A stretch of DNA of 64,000 bases from Physella acuta (GCF_028476545.1 NW_026731887.1:194001-258000); one strand, 5' to 3'; positions 9,191 through 21,104 are shown, numbered from the stretch's first letter. Numbers and translations: made by a program. Notes: generated from the letters alone by a model not told the origin.

Positions 9191-10208
9191 GGACATCAAC
9201 AAGAACAGTGTGTAGTGTTATTATATAACAACGAGAAAAATGGCCCGTTGAGGAAGGATACACCGGGCGCTAGGCTGATAGTGCTGTCTCTTTTCTCTAA
9301 ACTAAGACCACCCCAGCCCCCCCCCACACACCCCACCACCCCCCCCCCCCCACACCCCACCCCACCCCCCCCCCCACACCACCCCCACCCCCCCCCCCCA
9401 CACCCCGAAAAACATGTATACCGTCCCATTCAACGAAATATAATTATATACTTTTTCCAGTGTCCGCCCCCTCCCCGAAAATTCTACCCCCACCCCCGAA
9501 AATTTCAAGTACCCCCCACCACTCTCCGGGGAGGAAAAAGTCTAAATTAAAACCACCCCCCCCCACTCACCCCCCTACCCCCCCCTACCCCCCCCCCCCT
9601 CCACCCCCCCCCCCTCTAAAAAAACATGTCTACCGTCCCATTCAACGAAATATAATTATATACTTTTTCCAGTGTCCGCCCCCTCCCCGAAAATTCTACC
9701 CCCGCCCCCGAAAATTTCAAGTACCCCCACCCCTCTCCGGGGAGGAAAAAGTCTGAAAGAAACACTAGTGTCGCGCTTAGCCACTACGCGAAGAATTGCA
9801 TTAAAGAAATTGCGAGAAAACCACTTTTTAGATTAGACACATTAATTAGGCGGTAATTTTATTATAGAGTATCGATGAGGAAATTTCTTTTGAGTTGGGG
9901 AGGGGGGGGCTCAGACGTTCTTACGCGGGGGGTGGGGCTTCGCCCCTACTCGAAGAATTCTATGCAAGAAACTCTTCACGCAAACCATTTAGATTAGACA
10001 ACATTTCCTTTTTTTCAATGTTTCAATGACGTCATTACATTACTGTGTGCACTCTCTGGTTTGAGATTATGTTCTACTCTACGCTAAATGTGTCGACGTC
10101 ATATTTCGTTTTTCGAATTACTGTGCAGGTTTTTAAATTCCTTGTGTTTTCTCTAGAGCGTTCTTGTCAGACAGATAGATAGATAGAGAGACAGCGAAAC
10201 TATTAGTA
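9191..10208 (-). mobile_element. Family A G-tract repeat, copy 4 (inverted)
   Basis: Antisense copy beginning AATGGCCCGTTGAGGAAGG and ending GACAGCGAAACTATTAG. The poly-C module is duplicated: two similar blocks at 9305-9500 and 9550-9740 each hold C runs followed by ATTCAACGAAATATAATTAT and a TTTCCAGTGTCCGCCCCC block. Pro- and Gly-rich open frames here come only from the C/G runs. Confidence 0.6.
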
Positions 10209-10832
10209 TTAATGTGGTTGAAAAAACTTTTTTGAGATTTTTGTCGAATTTTAGTTTCAGGTAAATAGTATTTTAAAACCAATCGAATCATGTCACATCA
10301 ATATGTTATTATATGAGCATAGAAGGCATGTAATGCACAATATTCAGGCAAAAATAAACATTTGATTATGTTAACAAGATCATAAATCACCTTGAAAACA
10401 TAAGCTACAATTAATTAGTCAGAATTAAAAATTAATTAACAGCAGCATTAAATCAACAAGAAACGTTTTTACCACAGTAAACGTTTTTACCACAGTTAAC
10501 TAGACAATAGAAACTTTAAAGAATGACTACAGAATGACTTGGAATTTTTACTAGAGTAAGGTCTGCGAATGCTGATCTTCTAGGCATTGATTTATTTTAA
10601 CTAGAGTTAGGTCTGTGAGTGTAGATCTATTACAGAATAACTTGGATTTTTTTTTTACTCCAGATAGGTATGTGGCCGCAAATCTAGAGAGCAGATTTGT
10701 GTTTTGTGTCATATAGACAAAAACTGTTGGGGTAGAAATCTTTGTGGGCTAGAAATGTTTCTGGGAAAGAAATTTGTGTTGGCTAGTTAAGATTCTGAAC
10801 TAAATAAGTTTTGAGCTGGATAATGGTCGGGC
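10209..10832. other. No gene recognised
   Basis: AT-rich unique sequence. A short internal similarity (AGGTCTG(C/T)GA(A/G)TG near 10558 and 10611) is the only structure seen. Confidence 0.4.
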
Positions 10833-10856
10833 TTGACAAGTTTCTGGAATATTCGC

Positions 10857-11197
10857 GGTTTTAAGGAAATATTTTCAACTCATGGATTACCAGATCAAAT
10901 TGTTTCAGATAATGGTCCTAGTTTCACTGCTCATGAGTTTAAACTGTTTTGTGTAGCAAATGGTATTGAGCATATAACCACATCACCCTATCATCCTGCT
11001 GGGAATGGTTTGGCTGAAAGAGCGGTAGGCATATTCAAAACCGCTATGGTAAAAATGAGTACCGGTAACAAGTTTTCTCTCAGAGAAAGAGTAAACAGGT
11101 TCTTAGCCAAATACCGCACAACTCCTCATATAACAACAGGTGTTGCACCATGCGAATTGCTGTGTGGTAGGAAAATTAAAACACTTGAATCCATCGA
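10857..11197 (+). mobile_element. Ty3/Gypsy-type retroelement fossil: integrase core fragment
   Basis: The encoded segment has typical Gypsy integrase signatures in order: THGLPDQIVSDNGPSF, YHPAGNGLAERAVGIFK and a YRTTPHITTGVAP segment. Only part of the integrase is present, about 113 residues. No LTRs, gag or reverse transcriptase were recognised nearby, so this is an isolated old relic in + orientation. Confidence 0.85.
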
Positions 11198-11504
11198 GGT
11201 GTTGTTTTTTTTTTAAATTTTTCTTATATTCCTTGGTAATCCACCACAAATATTTTACATACAAATATACAGAACCGAGCTTTATATATATTAGATTAAA
11301 ACCTAAATACTTGACAAATTTTAAAACATTTTTGAAATTTCTGCCTCAGTTAATTTAGATGATTGTAAGTATCACAAAATGTTAGTTTAACTTATTTTCA
11401 TGCTTAAATGAGTTTCGATTTCATTTGCACACAGACTAAACAGAAGACCCCAAGCAGTCAAGGCGTAGGACAATAGCCAGATCTGTTCTGGTGTTAACCC
11501 TTTA

Positions 11505-12813
11505 TCTACTGACGGTACTTATAAGTACCACTTTAATTAAGTGCCTGTATTATTTTTAATTTAATACGAATTTTAAAAATTATTGAGGTAATTAATAGTA
11601 TTATCTCCCCTGAGTCGCCGGTAGTCGGAGGTATCAATGTTTTTTTTAAATTAATGGTGTGGCGCCATTTTCAATGTCTTGCTATATCGGTAGTTCACAA
11701 TTGTTCTGTACAGTTCTCACACACGTTCCTGAATTCCCTTTGTTTTACCTTATTTTTCAAGTTTTCAACCCCAAATATTTTTTATTGGCACCTTCAATAG
11801 TCAGGCAAACGCGTTCAACTTCTAGTTATACAATTTTGATCAAATTGTCTTTGTATTAGATCGATGTTTACAAGTGGACTTATAAGTACCGTCAGGGCAC
11901 ACGGACATTTTTTTAGGATTTTTAGAAAATGGCAGATTTGTTAGGAGGAGTTACATAAATATTGTCTTGATAATAAATTATCGAAATATACTCAAAAAAT
12001 GATATTTACACATTTATAAGAAGGTTTGCATAAGGTTTACCTAAGAAATATTGTAATTACATGTTAATTTCTAGTAGTAAAAAATAAAAAGAATAAAGGT
12101 ATCAGTTGCAGGCTCGTTTACAAGGTTTAGTTTACTGCATTTGTATACCAAAGCCTAGTTCTAGTTGTAAGATTTAATTTGTTAGTTATATTTACTGCAA
12201 TAAACTGTCTTGCCAACAATAACTAGCATTTACGTAATGTATACCTGTAGACTAGTAATAGTCCATACTTCTGCATATAATATAGATCTATAAGGTAAAT
12301 TTTAATCAGTAAACAGAAAAGAGTAATCCACTACGGCTATCCTAAACACACTGAGCTCACTTCTATTTATGAACTTTGCACTGTAGTGTAGACTTGTCAT
12401 AACATTCTAGTAGGCTACAATTATACTAGTATTACTAGTAGTTGTGTGCTGAATGACTAGGCTTTTGTTTGTTTATGCGGCTCATTGTACTAGTTATTGG
12501 AAGCTTCCAGCAAAAGCATATTCATTCCGGAAACCATTGCTACACCAGAAAGACCACAGACAAGATTGAGGGAGCATGACATGTCGACTACTTTTGCTGT
12601 GTATGAGGTCTAAGATGTGTTCCCATAGAAAATCCAGTAAAAATCGTACTCAAAATACACTTTTGTGCTGTATTTATGTGTGAAAATTACAAAATGTGAT
12701 TGTTATGATGATTACCATGTTATTAGTTAATAAATTGTATCGTTTGTTCCTGTTTTGTAAAAAAAAATTTTTGAAAAAAAATGTCCTAGATTACTGACGG
12801 TACTTATAAGTAC
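11505..12813. repeat. Segment bounded by a 16-bp palindrome, possible piggyBac-like MITE
   Basis: The exact palindrome GGTACTTATAAGTACC occurs at about 11514-11529 and 12798-12813, both inside ACTGACGG-palindrome context. A third copy with one mismatch lies at 11877-11892 in the opposite context (followed by GTCAG). A TTAA followed by CCCTTTATCTACTG at the left edge recalls piggyBac target and terminal sequences. The right edge is not clear and no transposase is seen. The rest is AT-rich without genes. Confidence 0.4.
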
Positions 12814-13364
12814 CAATATCTGTTTGGGCCATTAAAAATTTATGAAACGAAATTTCCTTCGACATATGCTTTGAATGTGCCAAAAGCAATATAGTAACAC
12901 ATTGTTTAAGTAAAAATCTCATTCAGAACATAATTGTCTCCCTGCCCACAGACACATCTTAATTAACATGTCTTCCAAAATTCTACATACTATTTTCAGT
13001 TTTCGGGAATATAAGAGAAATGTATCGCTTTGCAAAAAAAAAAATTACATAGCAATTCGCAAACAGCCACAAAACTAAGTTAGTAACATTTATGCTAAAA
13101 ATGACAAAATGTCACAAAATTGGCAAATATAAATACGCATTTGCTTTCAATTTTATTTTTTTCAAGAGATGAAAATACGCGGTAGAAAGAAAATATTTGT
13201 AAAGTTGTAGCACCAAGTGTAAAACACTGTATTATTGTGAATTATATTTGGAGTGAAACGTGTGTTCAATACCTGGCCGTCGGAAGTGAATGCGTGATCA
13301 GCCACCGTACCACAAATACACTCTATGATATTCATTTTTTTCAATACTTTAAAAACACTTTTAA
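12814..13364. other. No gene recognised
   Basis: AT-rich sequence without a convincing coding frame or repeat. Confidence 0.4.
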
Positions 13365-14432
13365 TACAATAGAGTTGCCTGACTAAAAAAAATCATTAAA
13401 AACGTTATAATAACAAGCTTTTATGTAATAAATTATAGACTACTATTTAAATAACTATAAAGAAAAGCGTGGGTCACTTTAGTATCTATAGGATACCATT
13501 ACTAACGTTTAGGAAGAGACCCACGCTTTTCTTTATAGTTATTTAAATAGTAGTCTATAATTTACTAGGCATGCTGCCCAGCTTCGCTTAGGCTTTCGAA
13601 AACATTGAGAATTTGAATGCTTAATTAATTCGCCCATATAAGGCGTCGGTCAGTCGAGGTCAGTTTTGACCCCCTCATCGTAGACTTTTCGGCCAACCGG
13701 CCCCCGTGTTCTGTCGCCCCAAGGTTTTCAAAAAAGTTGAGAAATTAAATGATTAATTAATATGTGATTGGATGTTAGGTTAAATGCTTAGGGCCTAAAT
13801 TTATTTCCATGGGGTACATTTTTGCACCCATAAATTAATGGAATATTCGCAAACTTATTACTCGCTTGGTTATTAGAACTGAAAAAGCTTTCAAAAAAAT
13901 TTTCAATCAAATATTATATTAAATTACTTTTGCAATTAATTTTACAATTTCAGTACAATACAAAACTTAATTTATAACAAAATATCCAATTAAAACAATG
14001 CTACACTTTATGATTTTTGTTTTTTCTTAAAAAGAGTATACAAAATATAAAAAAAATTGTTACATTAAAAAGTTACCTCCCCTGCTCATAGACCAAATGA
14101 CCAAATCTCGTAAAATGAGAATTTCACTCGCAGTCATTTTTAGCCCTCTTCGAGGGCTTTGATGCTGACCAACAGTTTTTCCATACGGCCCATTCATCTA
14201 TAGAGGTGTATGCAAAACATTAGCCAGTTATACAAAGAGTAAGTACCCTAAAATTTGCGTAGAAATTTAATTTTAGATGGCATTGTCTTCATGTCTTGTC
14301 CCACGTGCCAACTGTGAACCGAATCTGTCAGTTAGAAGTGTCCAAATTTTATCTCGAGCTTTTCGATCTAGAGAGACTGACGACTGACGACAGACAGAGG
14401 AAGTGAGTTAAATAAAAGCTTGTAAAAACTTG
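13365..14432 (+). mobile_element. Family B stem-loop repeat, copy 3 (long form)
   Basis: Contains a perfect 46-bp inverted repeat: 13429-13474 pairs with 13519-13564, ending in the GCGTGGGT/ACCCACGC junction. The 44-nt loop (CACTTTAGTATCTATAGG...) is shared with the loop of the copy at 5691. The right end, 14280-14432, has the family blocks GTCTTGTCCCACGTGCCAA and AAATAAAAGCTTGTAAAAA. The middle (13565-14280) is not in the shorter copies and may be the parental interior or another insertion. A related older piece seems to follow at 14500-14690. Confidence 0.55.
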
Positions 14433-14699
14433 CGCAACTAATCAACAAACAGAATGATGTTGATGGCGCGATGCAATTAGTACTTTAAATAAGAAAATGA
14501 ATAATTAAATCTTAAAAAACGTAATTACGCATACAATTACTAAGTTAAATTTGATGTCACATTGTATCGTCATCGAGTCTTGATCCAGTGCCAAGTTTGT
14601 AAAAAAAGAGTCGGCTAGAATTGGTTGAAACTTCGCTCGCCAGTATCAACCCACGACGAAGCACTACAGACAAAAGCAGGATAGGGGAATTTAAAGTCT

Positions 14700-14968
14700 A
14701 GGCACTTTACCTCTATCCTACAGACAGTCAATGGAACTGCTAACCCGAAAGTCTCGAATTCGAATCCGGGTTCAACTTAGTAGAGCATCCCTGAGTCTAT
14801 CCAGCTATGATGGGTACCTAACTCACGTTAGGGTAAGTAAAGCCGGCTAGGCATAGTACTGACAACTTTATCCCTTCATATGCCGAGGTCACAGAAACGG
14901 TGAACTCTACTTCACTTGCACCAAACACCGTCAGGTTTGAAAGGGAACTTTACTTCAGACAGTCAGAG
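14700..14968 (+). mobile_element. tRNA-derived SINE, family S1
   Basis: tRNA-like head with an AACTGCTAACCCGAAAGTCT anticodon-arm region and B box ATTCGAATCC. The body has ATGGGTACCTAACTCACGTT and the tail TATGCCGAGGTCACAGAAAC ... ACCGTCAGGTTTGAAAGGGA. The same body and tail occur at 42381-42627 (+), and inverted at 20838, 28385, 36230 and 51060. Confidence 0.75.
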
Positions 14969-15334
14969 CTGTGTACACCTAAGCTTGTAAATCACACACA
15001 AATCAAACATCTGCTTTTAACACTAGCTTTTCTATGCCCTGTTCTTGTAGCTGCCGCTTTATATCTTAATTATTTGCAGAAGATTCATGCAAAAACAAAA
15101 TCACTGTAAAATACGTTGTCTATCTTTTTATATATAAAAAAATATCACAATAATTAATTATGCATAAAACCGTTAGGTGTAAATCTCTATGATGTCTATA
15201 ATGTGTCATGTTAATTTTCAAACCCTTACGATATGCGGTAAATGAAGATAAAAATTATATCGCGTAAAGAAACAAACCTTATTTTTTATAAAAAACAAAA
15301 CCCACCAAACAAGCGAGACAGACATATCTGTTAT

Positions 15335-15545
15335 ATTCAGAGTTTCTTCCAGGCATCTCTTTAAGCCCCCCCGAAAAAATTTTACCGCCCCCCCGAACGA
15401 AATGAAATTTATATAATTTATATAGAAAATACATACTTTTAACAGTGTCCGCCCCCCCCCCCCCCCGAAGAAAGTCTACCGCCCCCCCCCCCCCGAAAAT
15501 TTCAAGTGCCCCCCCCCCGGAGAAAAAAGTCTGGAAGAAACACTG
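15335..15545 (-). mobile_element. Short G-tract repeat (family A relative)
   Basis: Opens GTTTCTTCCAGGCATCTC and closes GTCTGGAAGAAACACTGG. It has four C runs separated by AACGAAATGAAATTTATATA and AGAAAATACATACTTTTAAC spacers. Related pieces lie at 15880-16020, 19945-20055, 20440-20535 and 23370-23580. Confidence 0.6.
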
Positions 15546-15879
15546 GTTATATTTAACACACATTTTAACACACGTTGATGTACTTTCTACTAGTAACGTA
15601 TAATTCAATACATTACTAGCTACCATTTAATGTTTACATACATTTTAACACTAGCTTTATAACCTATTCGCAGACAGGTACTCCACGCGAATATGAACTT
15701 CGTCAATTTCCAAAGACGAGTTGGATTACATTCCCCTGACTGTTGTTTGATAAACACAAATTTTAACTATTAAAATTATCAAGGTAGGTGTTTTCCTAGT
15801 TATTCCAAACAGAATTCTATCTACTGTTGTGGGAGATGATTTACAGCGACCAGAAAAGCAATGCAACAGTACAGAAACC

Positions 15880-16020
15880 ATAGTTTCTTTCTGGTATGTC
15901 TTTGAATAGGGAGGGGGGTAGCATTGCCTCCTGCAGAACGTACGCCCTCCCCCCCCTCCCCCCGAGACGAATACAAAATATTTATAATTTATATAATTAA
16001 AATGTATATTTTAACCAGTG
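15880..16020 (+). mobile_element. G-tract repeat fragment
   Basis: TAGTTTCTTTCTGG and GGAGGGGGGTAG blocks, a C run with a CCGAGACGAATACAAAATAT-like spacer, and TTTTAACCAGTGTGCGTCC. A degenerate relative of 15335-15545. Confidence 0.45.
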
Positions 16021-16274
16021 TGCGTCCGTCAATCTTAAATTTAAGTTTCAAATTACACCCGTCTTAATTAACAAACACAATTTTTGAGTATTTGGCATTA
16101 AAAGAAATTTCTCACGTTAAATTCACCCGGTTCCGCAAGCTAGATCAAGCTTCGCCTAATTTACAGTAACTAATGTTTGCAAAACTAAAAAGACCTTTCC
16201 GGATAATTTCCGACGCTATACTGGGAGATTACCCGCATACGATTTAAAACATAAAGCGGTCGTGATCTGCCTTG

Positions 16275-16380
16275 GTTATCTTGTTCACAGACACACAGAC
16301 ACACACACAGACATACACACAGACACACACACAGACAAACACACACATCCACGCACACACACGCGCACACACACAAGCGC
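16275..16380 (-). repeat. CA-rich microsatellite
   Basis: Interrupted CACACAGACA-type repeat of about 105 bp. On the other strand this is the GTGTGTCTGT tract normally found inside family D elements. Confidence 0.7.
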
Positions 16381-16394
16381 ACCTATACTGACAG

Positions 16395-16680
16395 AATTGC
16401 AAAACCCAGTTTTTCAGTATGCATAAAACGCCGAAATTTTGATAAATCTGGATCTATAATTTTTGCCCGATTAAAATATGTTCCCTATACTCCGTATTTG
16501 ATGAAGTACTAAGGTTTAAAACAGTGAAAACTGTCAACGTTTCATGTGATTTTTTTGCAGTTCATGACCATGACCCTGACCACGCTTTTCTTTATAGTTA
16601 TTTAATAGTAGAGTATTATAATATATTTTTTTACGTTTTTGTTCATTATCACAAACGCTTTTTATGAAGTTTTTTACTTT
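16395..16680 (-). mobile_element. Family D half - hexamer run - family B end composite
   Basis: 16395-16555 matches the inside of the family D-like copy at 29640-29790 (CATAAAACGCC, TATAATTTTTGCCCGATTAA, AAACAGTGAAAACT). It is followed by a short ATGACC-type run (16560-16582), and then by the family B block CTTTTCTTTATAGTTATTTA. The same order, with a far longer array, is seen at 59935-61508. Confidence 0.55.
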
Positions 16681-16879
16681 CTTGTATACTTTCTCGTATA
16701 CGAAGTATAGAGGAAGTACCCGACGGGCCTGTCTAATAAGCTTTTTCGGATTTGGATGAGTCACAATGTAAATCTAGCGACTGAACAGTCTAACTGTCCT
16801 GGGATTCCAACTGACCCGGGGGAGGGGGGGGGGGGTGGAGGAGAAAGAGAAGAGGGAAGAGGGAAGAGGCGGATTACAT

Positions 16880-17190
16880 GTAACGAGCCGACCCGCAGCG
16901 TATCATACGCCGCTATTTAGTTGTTTTATTTTCTACTTTTCAGTAATTCATAATTTGTGAATTCGACAGTACCAATGCTGCCACTGAAAATATTTGCTTT
17001 AAAACACTCCTCCCCCCGTGAAAGCAGCCTCCTCTTAGTTTTTCTTAGTTACCTCCTGTAAGTTTAAAATCGAACTAAATTATCTGCCCCTAATAGAAAC
17101 CGGGCTCTACGGCTCTACGATTTGTAAACATTTAGCTTTGTAAACATTTAGCGTCACCACAGCTCACCGGACAATGTGGGGGTGGGGTGG
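16880..17190 (-). mobile_element. Helitron-like non-autonomous repeat, inverted fragment
   Basis: Antisense match to the repeats at 37845-38620: ACGAGCCGACCCGCAGCGTA, GTATCATACGCCGC, CATAATTTGTGAATTCGACA, GGGCTCTACGG. Class is tentative. Confidence 0.5.
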
Positions 17191-17234
17191 GGGTGGTAGT
17201 GATATATAGATGGTGGAGGCGGATCACAAAACTT

Positions 17235-17605
17235 AAATAATAATCATTAAAAAAAGTTTTAAAAAACCCACGTTTTCTGATTGAACTAAAAAGTAGAAAA
17301 TAAATGCTATACATCACAATAATGCAAGCGATCACTCTACTATAAGCGTTCAAAAACGTGGGGCGCCGAAGTAAAAGTTATATTACTATTGATTAGATAA
17401 TACTATTGACTTTTATTAGGGAGCTTGTAGAGAGTCAACAGTATTACAAACTTTAAGAAAATCACGGCGCCCCACGTTTTTGATTGCTTATAGTAGAGTG
17501 ATCGATTGCATTATTGTGATGTATAGCATTTATTTTCTACTTTTTAGTTCAATCAGAAAACGTGGGTTTTTAAAAACTTTTTTAATGATTATTATTTTCT
17601 ACTTT
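17235..17605. repeat. Large inverted repeat, ~125-bp arms
   Basis: 17238-17365 pairs with 17467-17595 at roughly 95% identity by eye, with about 100 bp between the arms. Arms carry TTCTACTTTTTAGTTCAATC and AACGTGGGTTTTT and meet at GGCGCCCCACG. It belongs to the ACGTGGG hairpin group also seen at 5695, 13429 and 39192. Confidence 0.75.
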
Positions 17606-18442
17606 TTAGTCTTTGTCTGTTTGTTTGCATTAAAATCTTGCTATCGATTTTATCTTTTCACTTTTTTTTGGGTAAACGAAGACAACTCGTAAAAATACAA
17701 CTCGTAAAAAGACAACTCGAAAAAAAATCGTTGTGTGAATACGTTACTGACTAGAACACATAGATTTGAACCCGTGTCGAGTGGGATAGCAATCGTGTGC
17801 CCAACCACTCGACCATATCTGCCCCTAAGCCTGTGGCGACGTGGGATCGTTCGCTTCACTGCGCGCGGCAAGAGAGAGGCTAGCTACGCGTCGCTGGTTT
17901 TTTTTCTAATGGCTCGCAGAGGAGAATTATATATATAGATTATATAGCGGTCTAAAATGCTCAATAAAATGTTTTCATTGATCAATTTAGTAATAATAAC
18001 AATTGCATTTTCTATGGTCATCCAAAAGAAAGCTTCCCTGAAAATTTCAGCGCGCTAGCTAACTGGGAAGTGCCAGAAATTTCGATCGCAAGATTTGATT
18101 GGAAAGACAAACACAGAAACACACAGAGAAAGCAAGTTAAAGAAAACGTGGGAAATATGAATTATCGTCAACTTAATGGAAACGGCAGCAAAGTTATCTT
18201 GTTTACAGACACATATAAATGCAGACGAAAAAAGCGAAACTAAGGCGCAAATTTCTTAGAATATATTTAATCAGAATATGATAAAATTAATCAAATTCTA
18301 AAGTTTTTTTTAGAAATGTGTAAGAGAGCGTATTACCCCTTCCTATTACCGGAAATCGCTCAGAAATAGATTAAAAACCTATAAATGCGAAAGTTCCTTC
18401 AAATGTTTAAAAAAATTAAAGTTGCAAAACATTGTTATTTAT
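17606..18442. other. No gene recognised
   Basis: Contains a possible eroded tRNA-like or SINE piece (AACCCGTGTCGAGTGGGATA near 17770, which is not cloverleaf-complete). Otherwise AT-rich unique sequence. Confidence 0.35.
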
Positions 18443-19230
18443 TTTTACTTTCTCGTATATACGAAGCATAGAGAAAGTATTGTAATCGTGCACAAAAATC
18501 ACTAAAAATTTTAACAATTTTCATCGTATTACACCTCAGTCCTTCATCACATCCGAAGTATAGAGGACTTATTTTAATCGGGCAAAAATTATCAATCCAG
18601 ATTTATGAAAATTAAGAGGTTTTATGCGTAATCCAGTCTGAAAAACTGGACTTTGCTATTCTGTCCGTATGTCTGTGTGTCTGTGTGTTTGTGTGTCTGT
18701 CTGTCAGTGTGTAAACACGATAACTTGAGTACTGTTACAGCTAGGTTGATGAAATTTCATATTTAGGTATTTTATCAAAATCGTAGATCCGTATCAACTT
18801 TTGAGCGATTTCCGATAACTGGAAGTGGTACTTTTTCTACTTTGAATTTTTCAAAAGCCTATAACTTGAGTACTATTTCAGATAGATAAATGAAATTTCA
18901 CATGTAAGTAAAAGATCTAATTTTCTACTGTCCGTTAAATTTTGAGTAATTTCCGTTGACCGGAAGTAGTAATTTACGCTACTTCCGATTTCTCAAAAAA
19001 ACTAATGTACATTTTTAAAGTACTAATAATATTGCGCACTATTGTGCACTTTTTTATTTGGCGTTCACTTGGTGTGCTATTCTTTTGTCTACGAGATTTT
19101 ATTCTATTTTTAAAACTTTAAGTATTTAAAATGGAATAAAAATCATGTCTATAGCCCGAGTTCCCATCCCCTTTTATTTTATATAAGAATATTCCAGAAA
19201 GATTAGGAGAGATCACTCCCGGTTTATTTT
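18443..19230 (+). mobile_element. Family D element, copy 2 (left inverted repeat missing)
   Basis: Starts at TTTACTTTCTCGTATATACG and carries the GT-rich tract (18665-18710) and the AACACGATAACTTGAGTACT block. It ends with the right inverted repeat (CATGTCTATAGCCCGAGTTC ... ATCACTCCCGGTTTATTT). The outer left arm present in copy 1 is absent. Confidence 0.7.
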
Positions 19231-19607
19231 TTGAATACTTTAATTTTTAAATAGATTAGAATTGTAGAGAAAGAATTGCGCACCAAGTGAGCGTAAACAA
19301 GGTGTGTATACTAGTGCGGACCACATATCCGGCGCATTGTGAAGGTCTATTTTATTTACAGCTGGCGTTTTTGTGTACATAATTTCTACTATTCCCAAGG
19401 TAAGGTCGAATTAAGAAACTCCAACACCAAACGGCACAATGTTTTCAGCACTATATTCTACTTTCAGTCATTCACATTTCACTTCCACCTTTACCATAGT
19501 CCTCTCTATCCAAGATTCAGTATTGCCTATCAACCATTCACACTCATTTTATGATTTTATACACCCATGCGCCCGTGAGGTAAATAATACAACTAACCAC
19601 AACTCAC

Positions 19608-19862
19608 ACCAGTAGCGTAGCGAGGGGGGGCGGGGGGGGACATATGTCCCCGGGCGCCGACCTTAGGGGGGGCGCCAAATTAAAAGTTTGAGGGGGGTGC
19701 AAATGAAAAGTTCGAGGGGGGGGGTGCAAATCGAAAGTTTGAGGGGGGGGGTGCAAATGAAAAGTTCGAGGGGGGGTGCACATCGAAAATTTGCTCCCGA
19801 GGGGGCGCCAAATTGAAAGTATGTCCCCGGGCGCCGGGAAGGGTCGCTACGCCTCTGATAAG
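19608..19862 (+). repeat. G-tract tandem element (GCGTAGCG family), copy 1
   Basis: Begins AGTAGCGTAGCGAGGGGGGG and ends GGGTCGCTACGCCTCTG. Between them about five units of AAAGTTTGAGGGGGGG or AAAAGTTCGAGGGGGG, each followed by GTGCAAAT. CATATGTCCCCGGGCGCC lies at the left. The outer CGTAGCG/CGCTACG ends are inverted. Copies: 22162-22413 (+), 24757-24995 (-), 63119-63390 (-). Confidence 0.7.
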
Positions 19863-19944
19863 ATATGCCTCAATTCATGTCTAATTCAGGTTCAAGAGGC
19901 CATTCGTCATTCAGTTAAAGCAGGATTTAAACAGTAACTAGCAG

Positions 19945-20055
19945 TGTTTCTTCCAGACTTTTTTCTCCGGGGGGAGGGGGGCACTTGAAACTTTTGGGGG
20001 GGGGGGGGGGCGGCGGACACTGTTAAAAGTATATATTTTCTATATAAATTTAATT
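19945..20055 (+). mobile_element. G-tract repeat fragment
   Basis: CAGTGTTTCTTCCAGAC, then G runs, then GGACACTGTTAAAAGTATAT. A degenerate relative of family A. Confidence 0.5.
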
Positions 20056-20439
20056 TTTGCCTCCTTCGCCATATTCCTACTGGCACTTAGCCTGTACTAG
20101 TTTTTGATTAACACCACAGTACAATATTATGCACGTTTCAGATTGCGCACCACGATAAAACCTAATCACGCACAGTTCGTATCCAGTGCTAACCAACTGA
20201 CAATTTACACATGGTCTAAATGGTGAAGCCGGCCATTTTGATCTTACAGAGGGAATTCTTTACAAACGGAGGGTTTTCTTATTGGAAGCTACAAGTTGAA
20301 GTGGTAAAAATAAACCTTAAATTAAGCACGATGATTAGCATTGTGGGTTTTATGTTTAAATACAATAATACATAGATCTAGATCTACTTCAGTAGCATAT
20401 TGAAACTATGGTTATAAATAAACTTTGTAAAAAGGTTAG

Positions 20440-20535
20440 ATGGGGAGGGGGGGGGGGGCGGACACTGGTAAAAGTATACATTTTCTATATAAATTCCATT
20501 TCGTTCGGGGGAGGGGGCGGTAGACTTTCTTCGCC
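20440..20535 (+). mobile_element. G-tract repeat fragment
   Basis: GCGGACACTGGTAAAAGTAT, TATAAATTCCATTTCGTTCG, then GGCGGTAGACTTTCTTCG. A shorter piece of the same group. Confidence 0.5.
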
Positions 20536-20837
20536 GGTCAACTCATTAGTCAAACTAGCAGGGGGCTGGATAGTAAGTTAACTACAGAGTATTATATATG
20601 TTCAACGAATGTTTAAAGAATAGATGTTTTAAAATAAATTAAAATAATTGCACGTGGCCATTTAAAAAAAATTGTAACAGATTACTTTTATTTTTTTGTT
20701 ACGATGCTACATAATTGTGTCATTAAAAATGGCACATTGCCAGTGAGTGCCATAGTGGCATATCCAGACGCCTGTTATGGTTGTGCGAAACCAGGACATA
20801 CACAACAAGACCTCACTTAGTGAGCCTTAGATCAAGA

Positions 20838-21075
20838 TATGGGTGTAGCGATAATCTCCGTTACGTTCTTAATCTTGCAGAAATTGCAAGGTAAGATACC
20901 TTTTCGAACCTGGATCTCCATGGGCAGATGAAGCAGAGTTCGCCATTTTTTGTGACCTCGGCATATAAAGATATCATGTTGTCTACACCACGCCGAGACG
21001 CCTTTAACTTCCGTGACGTGAGTCAGGTACCCGCCAGAGCTGGGTGGACTCAGGGACGTCCTATGGACTCGAGTA
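20838..21075 (-). mobile_element. tRNA-derived SINE, family S1, inverted
   Basis: Antisense blocks GACCTCGGCATATAAAGATA, GAGTCAGGTACCCGCCAGAG, CTGGGTGGACTCAGGGACG match the S1 body and tail at 42381-42627. The tRNA-like head is lost, replaced by the 21-bp tandem array at 21105. Confidence 0.65.
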
Positions 21076-21104
21076 AATGTTGTTGCTGCGGTTGTGTTGG
21101 TCAC

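Noticed and set aside
17735-17871. tRNA-like GAACCCGTGTCGAG segment
   Set aside because: No complete cloverleaf and a degraded B box; at most a decayed tRNA-like piece.
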